NCBI GenBank assembly: GCA_012798145.1
Contig: JAAZNT010000098.1
Span: forward strand, 1 to 7,093
Origin: Thermoanaerobaculaceae bacterium
GTDB lineage: Bacteria; Acidobacteriota; UBA4820
Length of the DNA: 7,093 bases
Reading direction: 5' to 3'
Under the pieces are notes generated by a model that saw only the letters and a list, made by a program, of their open reading frames with translations, did not search any database and had not been told where the DNA came from. A program made the position numbers and the translations under genes. Position 1 is the stretch's first letter. Each line of letters opens with the position of its first letter. Positions 1 through 5,470 of this stretch are shown piece by piece.

Positions 1-567
1 ACATTTTTGATAGTTGTTATCTCTTGGATGTCGTCGGGAAAACTTAAGGTAGAAAAGAACGAGGAGCCGGTGAAAACAACGGAAATTAATGCAGACTCAA
101 AAACATTTGTTCCCGAATCCAAAACGGTTGAGTCTGAACCGCCAATTAAAAAAGAAGAGTCAGCTCTTATTGTTTCAGAAGAGCAAGTGAAAAAAGAATC
201 TCCTGCCCAAGAGCAAGAAAAAAGCAAGGAAAAAGAGACTTCTCCACCCCCTGCAATTGAGCCCCAACCTATTGTTGAAACCAAAGTGGAGGAACCAAAA
301 GAAACTGCAAAAAAAACAGAAAATGAAAAAAATGTTGAATCAAAAAAAGAAAATTTCGCTCTCCAAGTGGGAGCTTTCTCCTCTCCCGAAAACGCAAAAT
401 CATTCGCAAAGAAACTATCTGCAAAAGGTTACAAGACTTCGATAAAGGAGAAAGGAAATCTTACTGCGGTGTTGATAGTTGATATTCCTTCGCGTCAGGA
501 AGCCGCAGATTTGAAAGAAAAACTATCTAAGGAAAACATCCAGTCTTCAATAATTTCAAACCCTTAA
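1..567 (+). CDS. SPOR-domain protein, membrane-anchored, 5' end outside the window
   Basis: The reading frame is open to the window edge. The first visible residues (TFLIVVISWM) look like the end of a transmembrane helix, so the gene probably begins upstream and the TTG at position 7 is unlikely to be the true start. Of 188 visible residues, about 14-115 form a Lys/Glu/Pro-rich, low-complexity linker, and about 118-186 form a C-terminal SPOR domain starting FALQVGAFSSPENAKSFAKKL. SPOR domains bind glycan strands lacking stem peptides, usually at the septum, and the expected topology is a short cytoplasmic part, one membrane helix, then linker and SPOR outside. The second half of the domain is divergent: where many members have an aromatic residue and a V-x-V-G-P-F strand, this one reads TAVLIVDIPSRQEA. 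The stop codon lies 11 nt before xseB, so the two are probably co-transcribed. The domain call is firm; the specific cell-division role is inferred. Confidence 0.82.
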   Translation, partial: TFLIVVISWMSSGKLKVEKNEEPVKTTEINADSKTFVPESKTVESEPPIKKEESALIVSEEQVKKESPAQEQEKSKEKETSPPPAIEPQPIVETKVEEPKETAKKTENEKNVESKKENFALQVGAFSSPENAKSFAKKLSAKGYKTSIKEKGNLTAVLIVDIPSRQEAADLKEKLSKENIQSSIISNP

Positions 568-578
568 AAGAGGCGGAT

Positions 579-836
579 ATGAAAAAAACAAAAAAAGCAG
601 GCTTTGAAGAAAAACTCAAAGAACTTGAAGAAATAGCAGAGAAACTCAATGAACCCGACTGCCCGCTTGAGAAAAGTCTTGAACTTTTTGAAAAAGGCGT
701 CAATCTTTCAAGGCAACTTCATCAGGAGCTTAATCAGGCAAAATTAAGGGTTAAAAAACTGATCGGTGAAAACGATACCGAAGAGTTAAAAGAAGATTTA
801 TTTGAAAACGCTCCCATAAACAAGAGCGATGATTAA
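579..836 (+). CDS. xseB: Exodeoxyribonuclease VII small subunit
   Basis: This 85-residue protein has the length and pattern of XseB, the small subunit that joins XseA to make exonuclease VII, a cytoplasmic nuclease degrading single-stranded DNA into oligonucleotides. The family signature runs from about residue 9 to 60: FEEKLKELEEIAEKL, then the P-L-E-K-S-L-E-L-F-E-K-G-V segment, then a second helix ending in AKLRVKKL, giving the usual two-helix hairpin. The tail after residue 65 is acidic and probably disordered. The ATG at 579 is preceded by a purine-rich AGAGG at suitable distance, and it lies 11 nt after the SPOR gene stop. The large-subunit gene xseA is not in the window; in many genomes it sits just upstream of xseB, but here a SPOR gene takes that place. 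The following ispA start is 17 nt downstream, a conserved pairing in many bacteria. Confidence 0.93.
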   Translation: MKKTKKAGFEEKLKELEEIAEKLNEPDCPLEKSLELFEKGVNLSRQLHQELNQAKLRVKKLIGENDTEELKEDLFENAPINKSDD

Positions 837-853
837 TTAAAAAGGTTGACAAA

Positions 854-1750
854 TTGCACCCAGAAACTTCACTGCCAAAAGTTTTCAAAGAATTTCTTCC
901 AATAATTGAAAATGCCCTGCAGAAGATATTCTCAGAAAAAAATAAAAACATCCTTGAAAAAAGTATGGCATACAGTGCCCTCGCAAAAGGAAAAAGAATA
1001 AGGCCTGTTCTTGCTCTGTGCGCCTATAAACTTTTTGGAAAAGAAGATTATGAAACAATTGCCACAAGTTCATGCGCTTTGGAGCTTATTCACGCTTATA
1101 GTCTTGTTCACGATGATTTGCCCGCTATGGACAACGACGATTTGCGAAGAGGCGTTCCAACAAATCACAAAGTTTTCGGCGACGCAATAGCGATTCTTGC
1201 TGGAGACGCTCTTCAAACATTGGGAATAGAAATGCTCGCCCTGTATCCCGAAGGGAGCGCTTTCAGGTCAAGAAGGTTGAAAGCACTGAAAGTTGTCTTA
1301 TCGGCAATTGGAAGAGAAGGAATGGCGCTGGGACAAGCAATGGACATAGAAGAAAAAGAGGAAGATTTTGATGAAGAATCTTTGCTTAGAATGCATTTCC
1401 TTAAAACTGGAAGGTTGATAGAAGCATCGCTTCTCTGCGGGGGGATATGGGCAGGAGCGAAAAGAAGAGAAATCAAACTCCTTTCTGATTTTGGAAAATC
1501 TCTCGGAATTCTATTTCAACTTTCAGACGATATTCTTGATGAAGTTTCAACAGCGGAAAAACTTGGGAAAACCCCCGGCAAAGACAAAAGAGACAAAAAA
1601 ACAACTCTTGTTTCCCTATGGGGGATGGAAAAATCGATTCAAATGGTTGAACATTATCTTTCCGAGTGTCTGATAGCACTTTCACCTTTCGGAGACAAAG
1701 CTCAAGATTTAAGGGAAATTGCCCGTTTTGTGGCAAAACGCGATTTTTAA
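854..1750 (+). CDS. ispA: Polyprenyl (farnesyl/geranylgeranyl) diphosphate synthase
   Basis: This 298-residue protein is an all-helical trans-prenyltransferase that condenses isopentenyl diphosphate with allylic diphosphates. It carries GKRIRP (about 46-51), the first Asp-rich motif HDDLPAMDNDDLRRG (D87, D88, D93, the bacterial DDx4D form), GQAMD (160-164), the KTGRLI segment (184-189), the second Asp-rich motif QLSDDILDE (D225, D226, D229) and the GKTPGKDKRDKKTT loop. Tyr at position -5 before the first motif matches E. coli-type farnesyl diphosphate synthases as I recall them, so FPP is the likeliest product; GGPP cannot be excluded. The start is a TTG at 854 with AAGG about 8 nt upstream; no in-frame ATG comes before the conserved N-terminal helix. 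The C-terminus (EIARFVAKRDF) is typical and complete. The product would feed undecaprenyl phosphate and quinone synthesis. It lies between xseB and tlyA; the dxs gene often found beside it is absent. Confidence 0.92.
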   Translation: MHPETSLPKVFKEFLPIIENALQKIFSEKNKNILEKSMAYSALAKGKRIRPVLALCAYKLFGKEDYETIATSSCALELIHAYSLVHDDLPAMDNDDLRRGVPTNHKVFGDAIAILAGDALQTLGIEMLALYPEGSAFRSRRLKALKVVLSAIGREGMALGQAMDIEEKEEDFDEESLLRMHFLKTGRLIEASLLCGGIWAGAKRREIKLLSDFGKSLGILFQLSDDILDEVSTAEKLGKTPGKDKRDKKTTLVSLWGMEKSIQMVEHYLSECLIALSPFGDKAQDLREIARFVAKRDF

Positions 1751-1751
1751 A

Positions 1752-2495
1752 TTGAAAAAAGAAAAACCTCCTTCAAAAGAGAGAATTGATCTTCTGCTTG
1801 TCCAAAGAAAAATAGCAGAATCGCGGCAGAAAGCCCAAGCGTTGATTCTTGCTGGAAAAGTTATCGTCAACGGAAAAGAGGCAAAAAAGGCGGGGGATTT
1901 GGCTTTTGTTGATTCAGAAATAAATCTTAAAGAAAATCCATTCCCTTTTGTCAGCAGGGGAGGGATTAAACTTCAAAAAGCGCTCGAAGAATTTCAAATT
2001 GATGTAAAAGGTTTGAAATGCCTTGATATCGGAGCCTCAACGGGAGGGTTCACCGATTGTCTTCTGCAAAGGGGAGCAAAGAGCGTTATCGCCCTTGATG
2101 TGGGCAGAAACCAGATTCACGAAAAACTTAAGAACGACAATAGAGTTCACATAATAGAAAACTACAACGCAAGGTTTTTAAAAAAAGAGGACCTTCCCTT
2201 TGAAATTGATTTGGTAGTCATTGATGTTTCGTTCATATCCTTAAGACTTATTCTAAAAGCGGTCAAAGACGCTCTTCCCGATTCAAAAGTTATAGCCCTT
2301 GTCAAACCCCAATTTGAAGCGGGAAGAGAAAAAATAGGAAAGGGCGGGGTGGTCAAGGATGAAAATGTCAAAATGAATGTCCTTGAATCGGTAAAGAATT
2401 TTGCAAGTTCCATCGGCTACAAAGTCTTCGGCGAAACAAAAAGTCCTATAAAAGGTCCGAAAGGAAATGAAGAATTTCTGATTTATTTAGTATAA
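1752..2495 (+). CDS. tlyA: TlyA-family rRNA 2'-O-methyltransferase (S4 + FtsJ-like)
   Basis: From the chosen TTG at 1752 the protein has 247 residues. Residues about 9-68 form an S4 RNA-binding domain (RIDLLLVQRKIAESRQKAQA, then AGKVIVNG). Residues about 69-247 form a Rossmann methyltransferase with the SAM loop LDIGASTGGFTD (91-102). The K-D-K-E tetrad of FtsJ-like 2'-O-methyltransferases is visible as K73 (SRGGIKL), D158 (VVIDVSF), K185 (LVKPQFE) and E241 (GNEEFL), close to the numbering known for mycobacterial TlyA, which methylates cytidines of 16S and 23S rRNA. The call as rRNA methyltransferase rests on family; older annotations call it hemolysin. Longer frames from TTG at 1719 or 1728 overlap ispA, but 1752 sits one base past the ispA stop and gives the family's usual short leader. 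Its ribosome binding site is weak, suggesting translational coupling to ispA. Confidence 0.9.
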   Translation: MKKEKPPSKERIDLLLVQRKIAESRQKAQALILAGKVIVNGKEAKKAGDLAFVDSEINLKENPFPFVSRGGIKLQKALEEFQIDVKGLKCLDIGASTGGFTDCLLQRGAKSVIALDVGRNQIHEKLKNDNRVHIIENYNARFLKKEDLPFEIDLVVIDVSFISLRLILKAVKDALPDSKVIALVKPQFEAGREKIGKGGVVKDENVKMNVLESVKNFASSIGYKVFGETKSPIKGPKGNEEFLIYLV

Positions 2496-2503
2496 TAAAC
2501 GGG

Positions 2504-2510
2504 AAGGAGG
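2504..2510 (+). promoter_or_regulatory. Strong, unusually close ribosome binding site for nadK
   Basis: AAGGAGG is a full match to the anti-Shine-Dalgarno core and lies in the 18-nt gap between tlyA and nadK. Only three bases (ATT) separate it from the ATG at 2514, which is closer than usual. No other in-frame start nearby fits the NAD kinase N-terminus better, so it supports that start. Confidence 0.75.
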
Positions 2511-2513
2511 ATT

Positions 2514-3383
2514 ATGAGAAGCAAACCTTTTAAGGTAGGAATAGTTGTCAAGCCAAATCAGGAAAATGCAAAAGAATCTCTTGCCCTTCTTGTTGATTTT
2601 TTAAATTCTGAAAAAATATCTTTTGTTGTTGACCCTGTAGGAGCGAAACTGCTTTCTAAAAAGACAAAAGGTTTGAACAGAGACAAACTTCCGAAGGAAA
2701 GCAATTTAATAATTGTGTTAGGAGGCGATGGAACTCTGCTTTCTATTGCAAGACGCATTCCGCCTCTTAAAACCCCGATTATGGGAATAAATTTAGGAAG
2801 AGTAGGCTTTTTAACTGAAATTCCTGTCAACGATATGATAGAGACGCTAAAAATTTATCTTTCAGGAGAAAAACTAATTCAAGAAAGAATGATGCTGAAG
2901 GCGACTCTTTTCAGAAAAGGAAAGGAAATCGCTTCCTATAACTGCCTCAACGACGCGGTAATAGCAAAATCAGCCCTTGCAAGAATTGTCCAACTGAAAG
3001 TTTCTGCTTTAAGCGGACTTTTTGCAGACGTTTTCGCTGACGGAATAATTGTGTCAACGCCAACAGGCTCAACCGCTTACAACCTCGCCGCAGGAGGACC
3101 TATAATTATGCCTCAAATGGAGGCTTTTGTTCTAACTCCTTTATGCCCGCAAACGCTTTCTCTTCGCCCGACGGTAGTTTCAGGCGATGAAAAAATAGAA
3201 ATCACAATTATGAGCGATTCGGAAGAGATTTTTCTCACTGCAGACGGGCAAAGGGGAATTCCTCTTATACCAGAGGACAAAGTTGTTATCAGGAAATCCC
3301 AGTATTCAATTAGAATTGTTCAAAATCCAAAGAGAAACTACTTCTCCCTTTTAAGAGAAAAACTCGGCTGGGCAAAAAAATAA
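2514..3383 (+). CDS. nadK: NAD kinase (ATP-NAD kinase)
   Basis: This 289-residue cytoplasmic enzyme phosphorylates the 2'-hydroxyl of the NAD adenosine ribose to make NADP. The N-terminal strand KVGIVVKPN is followed by the hallmark GGDGT loop (70-74, catalytic D72), then GINLGRVGFLTE (91-102), the N-D pair at 146-147 that binds the NAD adenosine/ribose, the glycine-rich STPTGSTAYNLAAGGP segment (181-196) and TADGQ around D244. The C-terminal end YFSLLREKLGW is characteristic, so the protein is complete and of normal length. The asparagine-aspartate at 146-147 replaces the N-E seen in E. coli, a conservative and common variant. The gene follows tlyA by 18 nt and closes the plus-strand operon. 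Its stop lies only 4 nt from the oppositely oriented mglA stop. I am confident in the function; phosphate donor preference (ATP versus polyphosphate) cannot be read from sequence. Confidence 0.96.
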   Translation: MRSKPFKVGIVVKPNQENAKESLALLVDFLNSEKISFVVDPVGAKLLSKKTKGLNRDKLPKESNLIIVLGGDGTLLSIARRIPPLKTPIMGINLGRVGFLTEIPVNDMIETLKIYLSGEKLIQERMMLKATLFRKGKEIASYNCLNDAVIAKSALARIVQLKVSALSGLFADVFADGIIVSTPTGSTAYNLAAGGPIIMPQMEAFVLTPLCPQTLSLRPTVVSGDEKIEITIMSDSEEIFLTADGQRGIPLIPEDKVVIRKSQYSIRIVQNPKRNYFSLLREKLGWAKK

Positions 3384-3387
3384 TTTT

Positions 3388-3972
3388 CTATTTCTTGCTT
3401 AATTCAATTAGAATCTGTTTTGCACACGCTTTCAGAGTATCAAAGACGCCTATCCCTTTGGGGGCAATCGCTTCAAAATATGGCTCGTTTTTGTATCTTA
3501 AGGATTTTAGCATCTCCTCAACTGGAACCGCTGTCGGCAGGTCTCTTTTATTTAACTGCAAAACATAAGGAATTACCTTTAAATCAAACCCGTGTTCAAG
3601 AAGATTTTGCTCAAGATTTTCAAGAGATTCAATATTTGCGTCCATTCTCGGCTCTTGAGAATCTGCAACAAAAATTACTCCGTCAACACCTTTCAAAATA
3701 AGTTTCCTTGAAGCGTCGTAAAAAACCTGACCCGGAACGGTGTAAAGATGAAATCGGGTCTTAAATCCTCTTACCGTTCCCACATCAAGAGGAAGGAAGT
3801 CAAAAAAGAGCGTTCTGTCGGTTTCTGTGGCAAGAGAGATCAGTTTTCCCTTCGCTGCGGGATTTGTCTTCTCGTAAATATACTGAAGATTGGTTGTCTT
3901 TCCACAAAGCCCGGGACCGTAATAAACTATTTTACAGTTAATTTCTCTCGTTGAATAATTTATAAAAGACAT
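3388..3972 (-). CDS. mglA: MglA-type small Ras-like GTPase (cell polarity)
   Basis: This 194-residue GTPase matches Myxococcus MglA nearly throughout in my recollection, starting MSFINYSTREINCKIVYYG. Visible motifs are the P-loop GPGLCGKTT (19-27), the switch I region with TDRTLFFDF (51-59), TVPGQ (78-82) in place of the Ras D-x-x-G, and NKRD (141-144) for guanine specificity. R53 and Q82, the residues used for GTP hydrolysis in MglA, stand at identical numbers. MglA-GTP marks the leading pole in M. xanthus and controls motility machines; in non-gliding bacteria related proteins have other or unknown polarity jobs. It starts 6 nt after the mglB stop. AAGGA inside the last mglB codons, 10 nt from the ATG, serves as ribosome binding site, so the pair should be translated together. 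No motility genes are visible, so the output pathway is unknown. The family call is firm; the physiological role is inferred. Confidence 0.93.
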   Translation of the reverse strand: MSFINYSTREINCKIVYYGPGLCGKTTNLQYIYEKTNPAAKGKLISLATETDRTLFFDFLPLDVGTVRGFKTRFHLYTVPGQVFYDASRKLILKGVDGVIFVADSQEPRMDANIESLENLEQNLLEHGFDLKVIPYVLQLNKRDLPTAVPVEEMLKSLRYKNEPYFEAIAPKGIGVFDTLKACAKQILIELSKK

Positions 3973-3978
3973 CTGCAG

Positions 3979-4485
3979 TTAATCCTTAAAGAGTGCGTCA
4001 ATATCTTCATCTGTAATTTCAGCAAAAGGAGATTCAAAGGCGCTTGCTCCGCCTCCCTTTGCCTGCTCTTTCTCGCTTTTCTCAACAATCTGGTCAAAAA
4101 TCTTTGTCAGGTCTTCTGAGCATCTCTTGACTCTTAATCTAACGAGCCCTAAAGAAGACCTCTCATCAAAAATGACAACAAGAATGACTCTTCCGCCAAC
4201 TATTGATATATGTATATTATCTTTTTCTCCTTCGTGAAAGAGAACAGAAAATTCTTTTTCTCCTATTAACTTTGCAAGCCCGTCTGTCGCCGCCACATTT
4301 CCAGCAGTAAGCGAAGCAAGAGATGTTGTGTCAAGACTTTCAATATCACCTGTCGCCGCTATCTGCTGTCCATTTTTGTCAACGAGAAAAACCACATTGG
4401 CGTTGGCGTCCACGCGCAGTTTCGAAATCACATCCTTAATTTTTTGGAACTCCTCTTCGTACATTATGAGGTCAGTTGCACCCAT
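3979..4485 (-). CDS. mglB: MglB-like roadblock/LC7 protein, MglA regulator
   Basis: This 168-residue protein has a roadblock/LC7 fold at about residues 9-136, including VVFLVDKNGQQIAATG, the DTTSLASLTAGNVAA helix and VILVVIFDERSSLGLVRLRVK. MglB dimers act on MglA as a GTPase-activating protein in Myxococcus and Thermus; this copy lies directly before mglA in the same order as in Myxococcus. A Gly/Ser/Lys-rich linker (about 137-150) leads to a C-terminal acidic helix, SPFAEITDEDIDALF, that matches the C-terminal helix of M. xanthus MglB thought to contact MglA. It is slightly longer than the Myxococcus protein (about 159 residues), mostly in the linker. The ATG at 4485 has GGAGGG 7 nt upstream, a good site. 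A 65-nt gap separates it from recR, the largest gap in the minus-strand string. The fold and pairing are clear; activity on this MglA is inferred. Confidence 0.92.
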   Translation of the reverse strand: MGATDLIMYEEEFQKIKDVISKLRVDANANVVFLVDKNGQQIAATGDIESLDTTSLASLTAGNVAATDGLAKLIGEKEFSVLFHEGEKDNIHISIVGGRVILVVIFDERSSLGLVRLRVKRCSEDLTKIFDQIVEKSEKEQAKGGGASAFESPFAEITDEDIDALFKD

Positions 4486-4511
4486 AGTGGTTCCCTCCGG
4501 TCAAAGCATTA

Positions 4512-4540
4512 TTTTTACCACAAAGGGCTCAATTTTGCAA
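4512..4540 (-). promoter_or_regulatory. Possible weak promoter upstream of mglB
   Basis: In the 65-nt recR-mglB gap, the minus strand reads TTGCAA (4540-4535), 17 bases, then TAAAAA (4517-4512), each hexamer matching the sigma-70 consensus at four of six positions. The spacing is ideal and would start transcription shortly before the GGAGGG ribosome binding site. The region is AT-rich, so a chance match is quite possible. If real, it would allow mglBA expression independent of dnaX-ybaB-recR. Confidence 0.25.
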
Positions 4541-4550
4541 GATGCCTTGT

Positions 4551-5159
4551 TCATTTTATCTCTCTCCTCAGGGCAAGAGCCCTTGAAAGCGTTTCCGAGT
4601 CAACATAGGAAAGCTCGCTGCCTATCGGAATTCCCATCCCGATTCTTGAAATTTTAACCGATCCGCCTTCTATCATAGAAATAATGTAAGAGGCAGTCGC
4701 TTCCCCCTCCGCAGTATAAGGAGTTGCTATAATTATCTCCCCTATTCCGTCTTCTTCAATCCTTCTTTTCAAATCATCTATTTTAAGGCTCTCCGGGGTC
4801 GCTCCCCTGACTGGAGAAATCAAACCGTGAAGAACAAAGTAATTTCCCCGAAACCCTGAAGAAGAATCAATCAAATGCATATCCTGTGTTGACTCAACAA
4901 CACAGAGAATACTTTTATCTCTTTTGGGGTTTGAACAAACAGGGCATTCTTCAGTTTTCTCTTTGTATCCTCTGCACTTTGAGCACATTTCAATATTGTT
5001 TTTTAATGTAGAAAGAGCCCCTTCAAGGGATTCAACAGCAGAAGACCCTTCTTTTAGAAGAAAATAGACTATTCTTAAAGCGGATTTTTTGCCTATTCCG
5101 GGAAGTTTGGAGATTTCTTTGATAGCGTTTTCTATCGGTTCAGGAAAATTGTTTGGCAT
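4551..5159 (-). CDS. recR: Recombination mediator protein RecR
   Basis: RecR acts with RecO (and RecF) to load RecA onto SSB-coated single-stranded DNA during gap repair. The 202-residue protein shows the N-terminal helix-hairpin-helix (KLPGIGKKSALRIVYFLL, about 18-35), a four-cysteine zinc finger (C59, C62, C72, C75), a Toprim domain (about 83-175, with E89 and D93 in VVESTQDMHLID) and the C-terminal segment GMGIPIGSELSYVDSETLSRAL. Length is normal and the gene looks intact. Two conserved Toprim stretches are unusual: the family's SPLDGIGPE-like loop reads SPVRGATPE (115-123), and the usual ATNP before the EGE motif reads ATPY (145-148). EGEATA itself is kept. The ATG at 5159 lies 11 nt after the ybaB stop, with GGAAGAGG immediately upstream. 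The order dnaX-ybaB-recR is widely conserved and supports the call strongly. Confidence 0.95.
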   Translation of the reverse strand: MPNNFPEPIENAIKEISKLPGIGKKSALRIVYFLLKEGSSAVESLEGALSTLKNNIEMCSKCRGYKEKTEECPVCSNPKRDKSILCVVESTQDMHLIDSSSGFRGNYFVLHGLISPVRGATPESLKIDDLKRRIEEDGIGEIIIATPYTAEGEATASYIISMIEGGSVKISRIGMGIPIGSELSYVDSETLSRALALRREIK

Positions 5160-5170
5160 ACCTCTTCCAA

Positions 5171-5470
5171 TTAAAATCCCGGCAGCCCAAGCCCTCTTGT
5201 CAAACCTCCCACTTTTGACTCTATGGCTTCGTCAACCCTCATAGAAGCCTCATTAACTGCGGCGACAACAAGGTCTTCAAGCATTTCTTTATCATCCTGA
5301 GAAATTATTGAAGGGTCAATTTTTAAAGACAGAACTTTCTTTTCTCCGCTCATTTTCACGGTAACCATTCCTCCGCCACTTGACGCTTCTACTTCAAGCG
5401 TTTTGATCTCTTCCTGAATCTTTTCCTGCATCTTTTGCGCTTCTTTCAGCAACTTATTCAAGTTCGCCAT
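5171..5470 (-). CDS. ybaB: YbaB/EbfC family nucleoid-associated DNA-binding protein
   Basis: At 99 residues this has the size and pattern of YbaB/EbfC, a small dimeric protein that binds DNA and compacts the nucleoid. The N-terminal helix is LNKLLKEAQKMQEKIQEEI, followed by a glycine-rich turn (ASSGGGMVTVKMSGEKKVLSLKIDP, about 29-53), the acidic DDKEMLEDLVVAAVNEA helix and the characteristic C-terminus LTRGLGLPGF. The ATG at 5470 lies inside the end of dnaX, giving a 17-nt overlap in another frame. Its ribosome binding site GGAGGAG is also coding sequence of dnaX, specifying Gly-Gly near its C-terminus. Translation of ybaB is therefore likely coupled to dnaX. It sits between dnaX and recR, its standard location. 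The protein family is certain; the DNA targets cannot be predicted from sequence. Confidence 0.95.
   Translation of the reverse strand: MANLNKLLKEAQKMQEKIQEEIKTLEVEASSGGGMVTVKMSGEKKVLSLKIDPSIISQDDKEMLEDLVVAAVNEASMRVDEAIESKVGGLTRGLGLPGF

Noticed and set aside
1719..1751. A longer tlyA reading frame starting from TTG at 1719, overlapping ispA by 32 nt.
   Set aside because: The extra residues (MPVLWQNAIFK) are translated from ispA coding sequence and lie outside the family's usual N-terminus; AAGGG is only 3 nt upstream. The TTG at 1752 is preferred, though not proven.
2491..2496. A perfect TATAAT across the tlyA stop codon, just before nadK.
   Set aside because: The -35 region at 16-18 nt upstream matches poorly, and a transcript starting about 7 nt downstream would begin inside the nadK ribosome binding site, leaving almost no leader.
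3372..3398. An imperfect AT-rich inverted repeat (GCAAAAAA / TTTCTTGC) across the nadK-mglA junction that might be a bidirectional terminator.
   Set aside because: The stem is only 8 bp with one mismatch and two G-C pairs, too weak to call a terminator in AT-rich DNA.
4328..4657. A 109-codon plus-strand open frame across mglB, the gap and recR.
   Set aside because: It is antisense to two clear genes, has no family resemblance and no good ribosome binding site; it is most likely a shadow frame.
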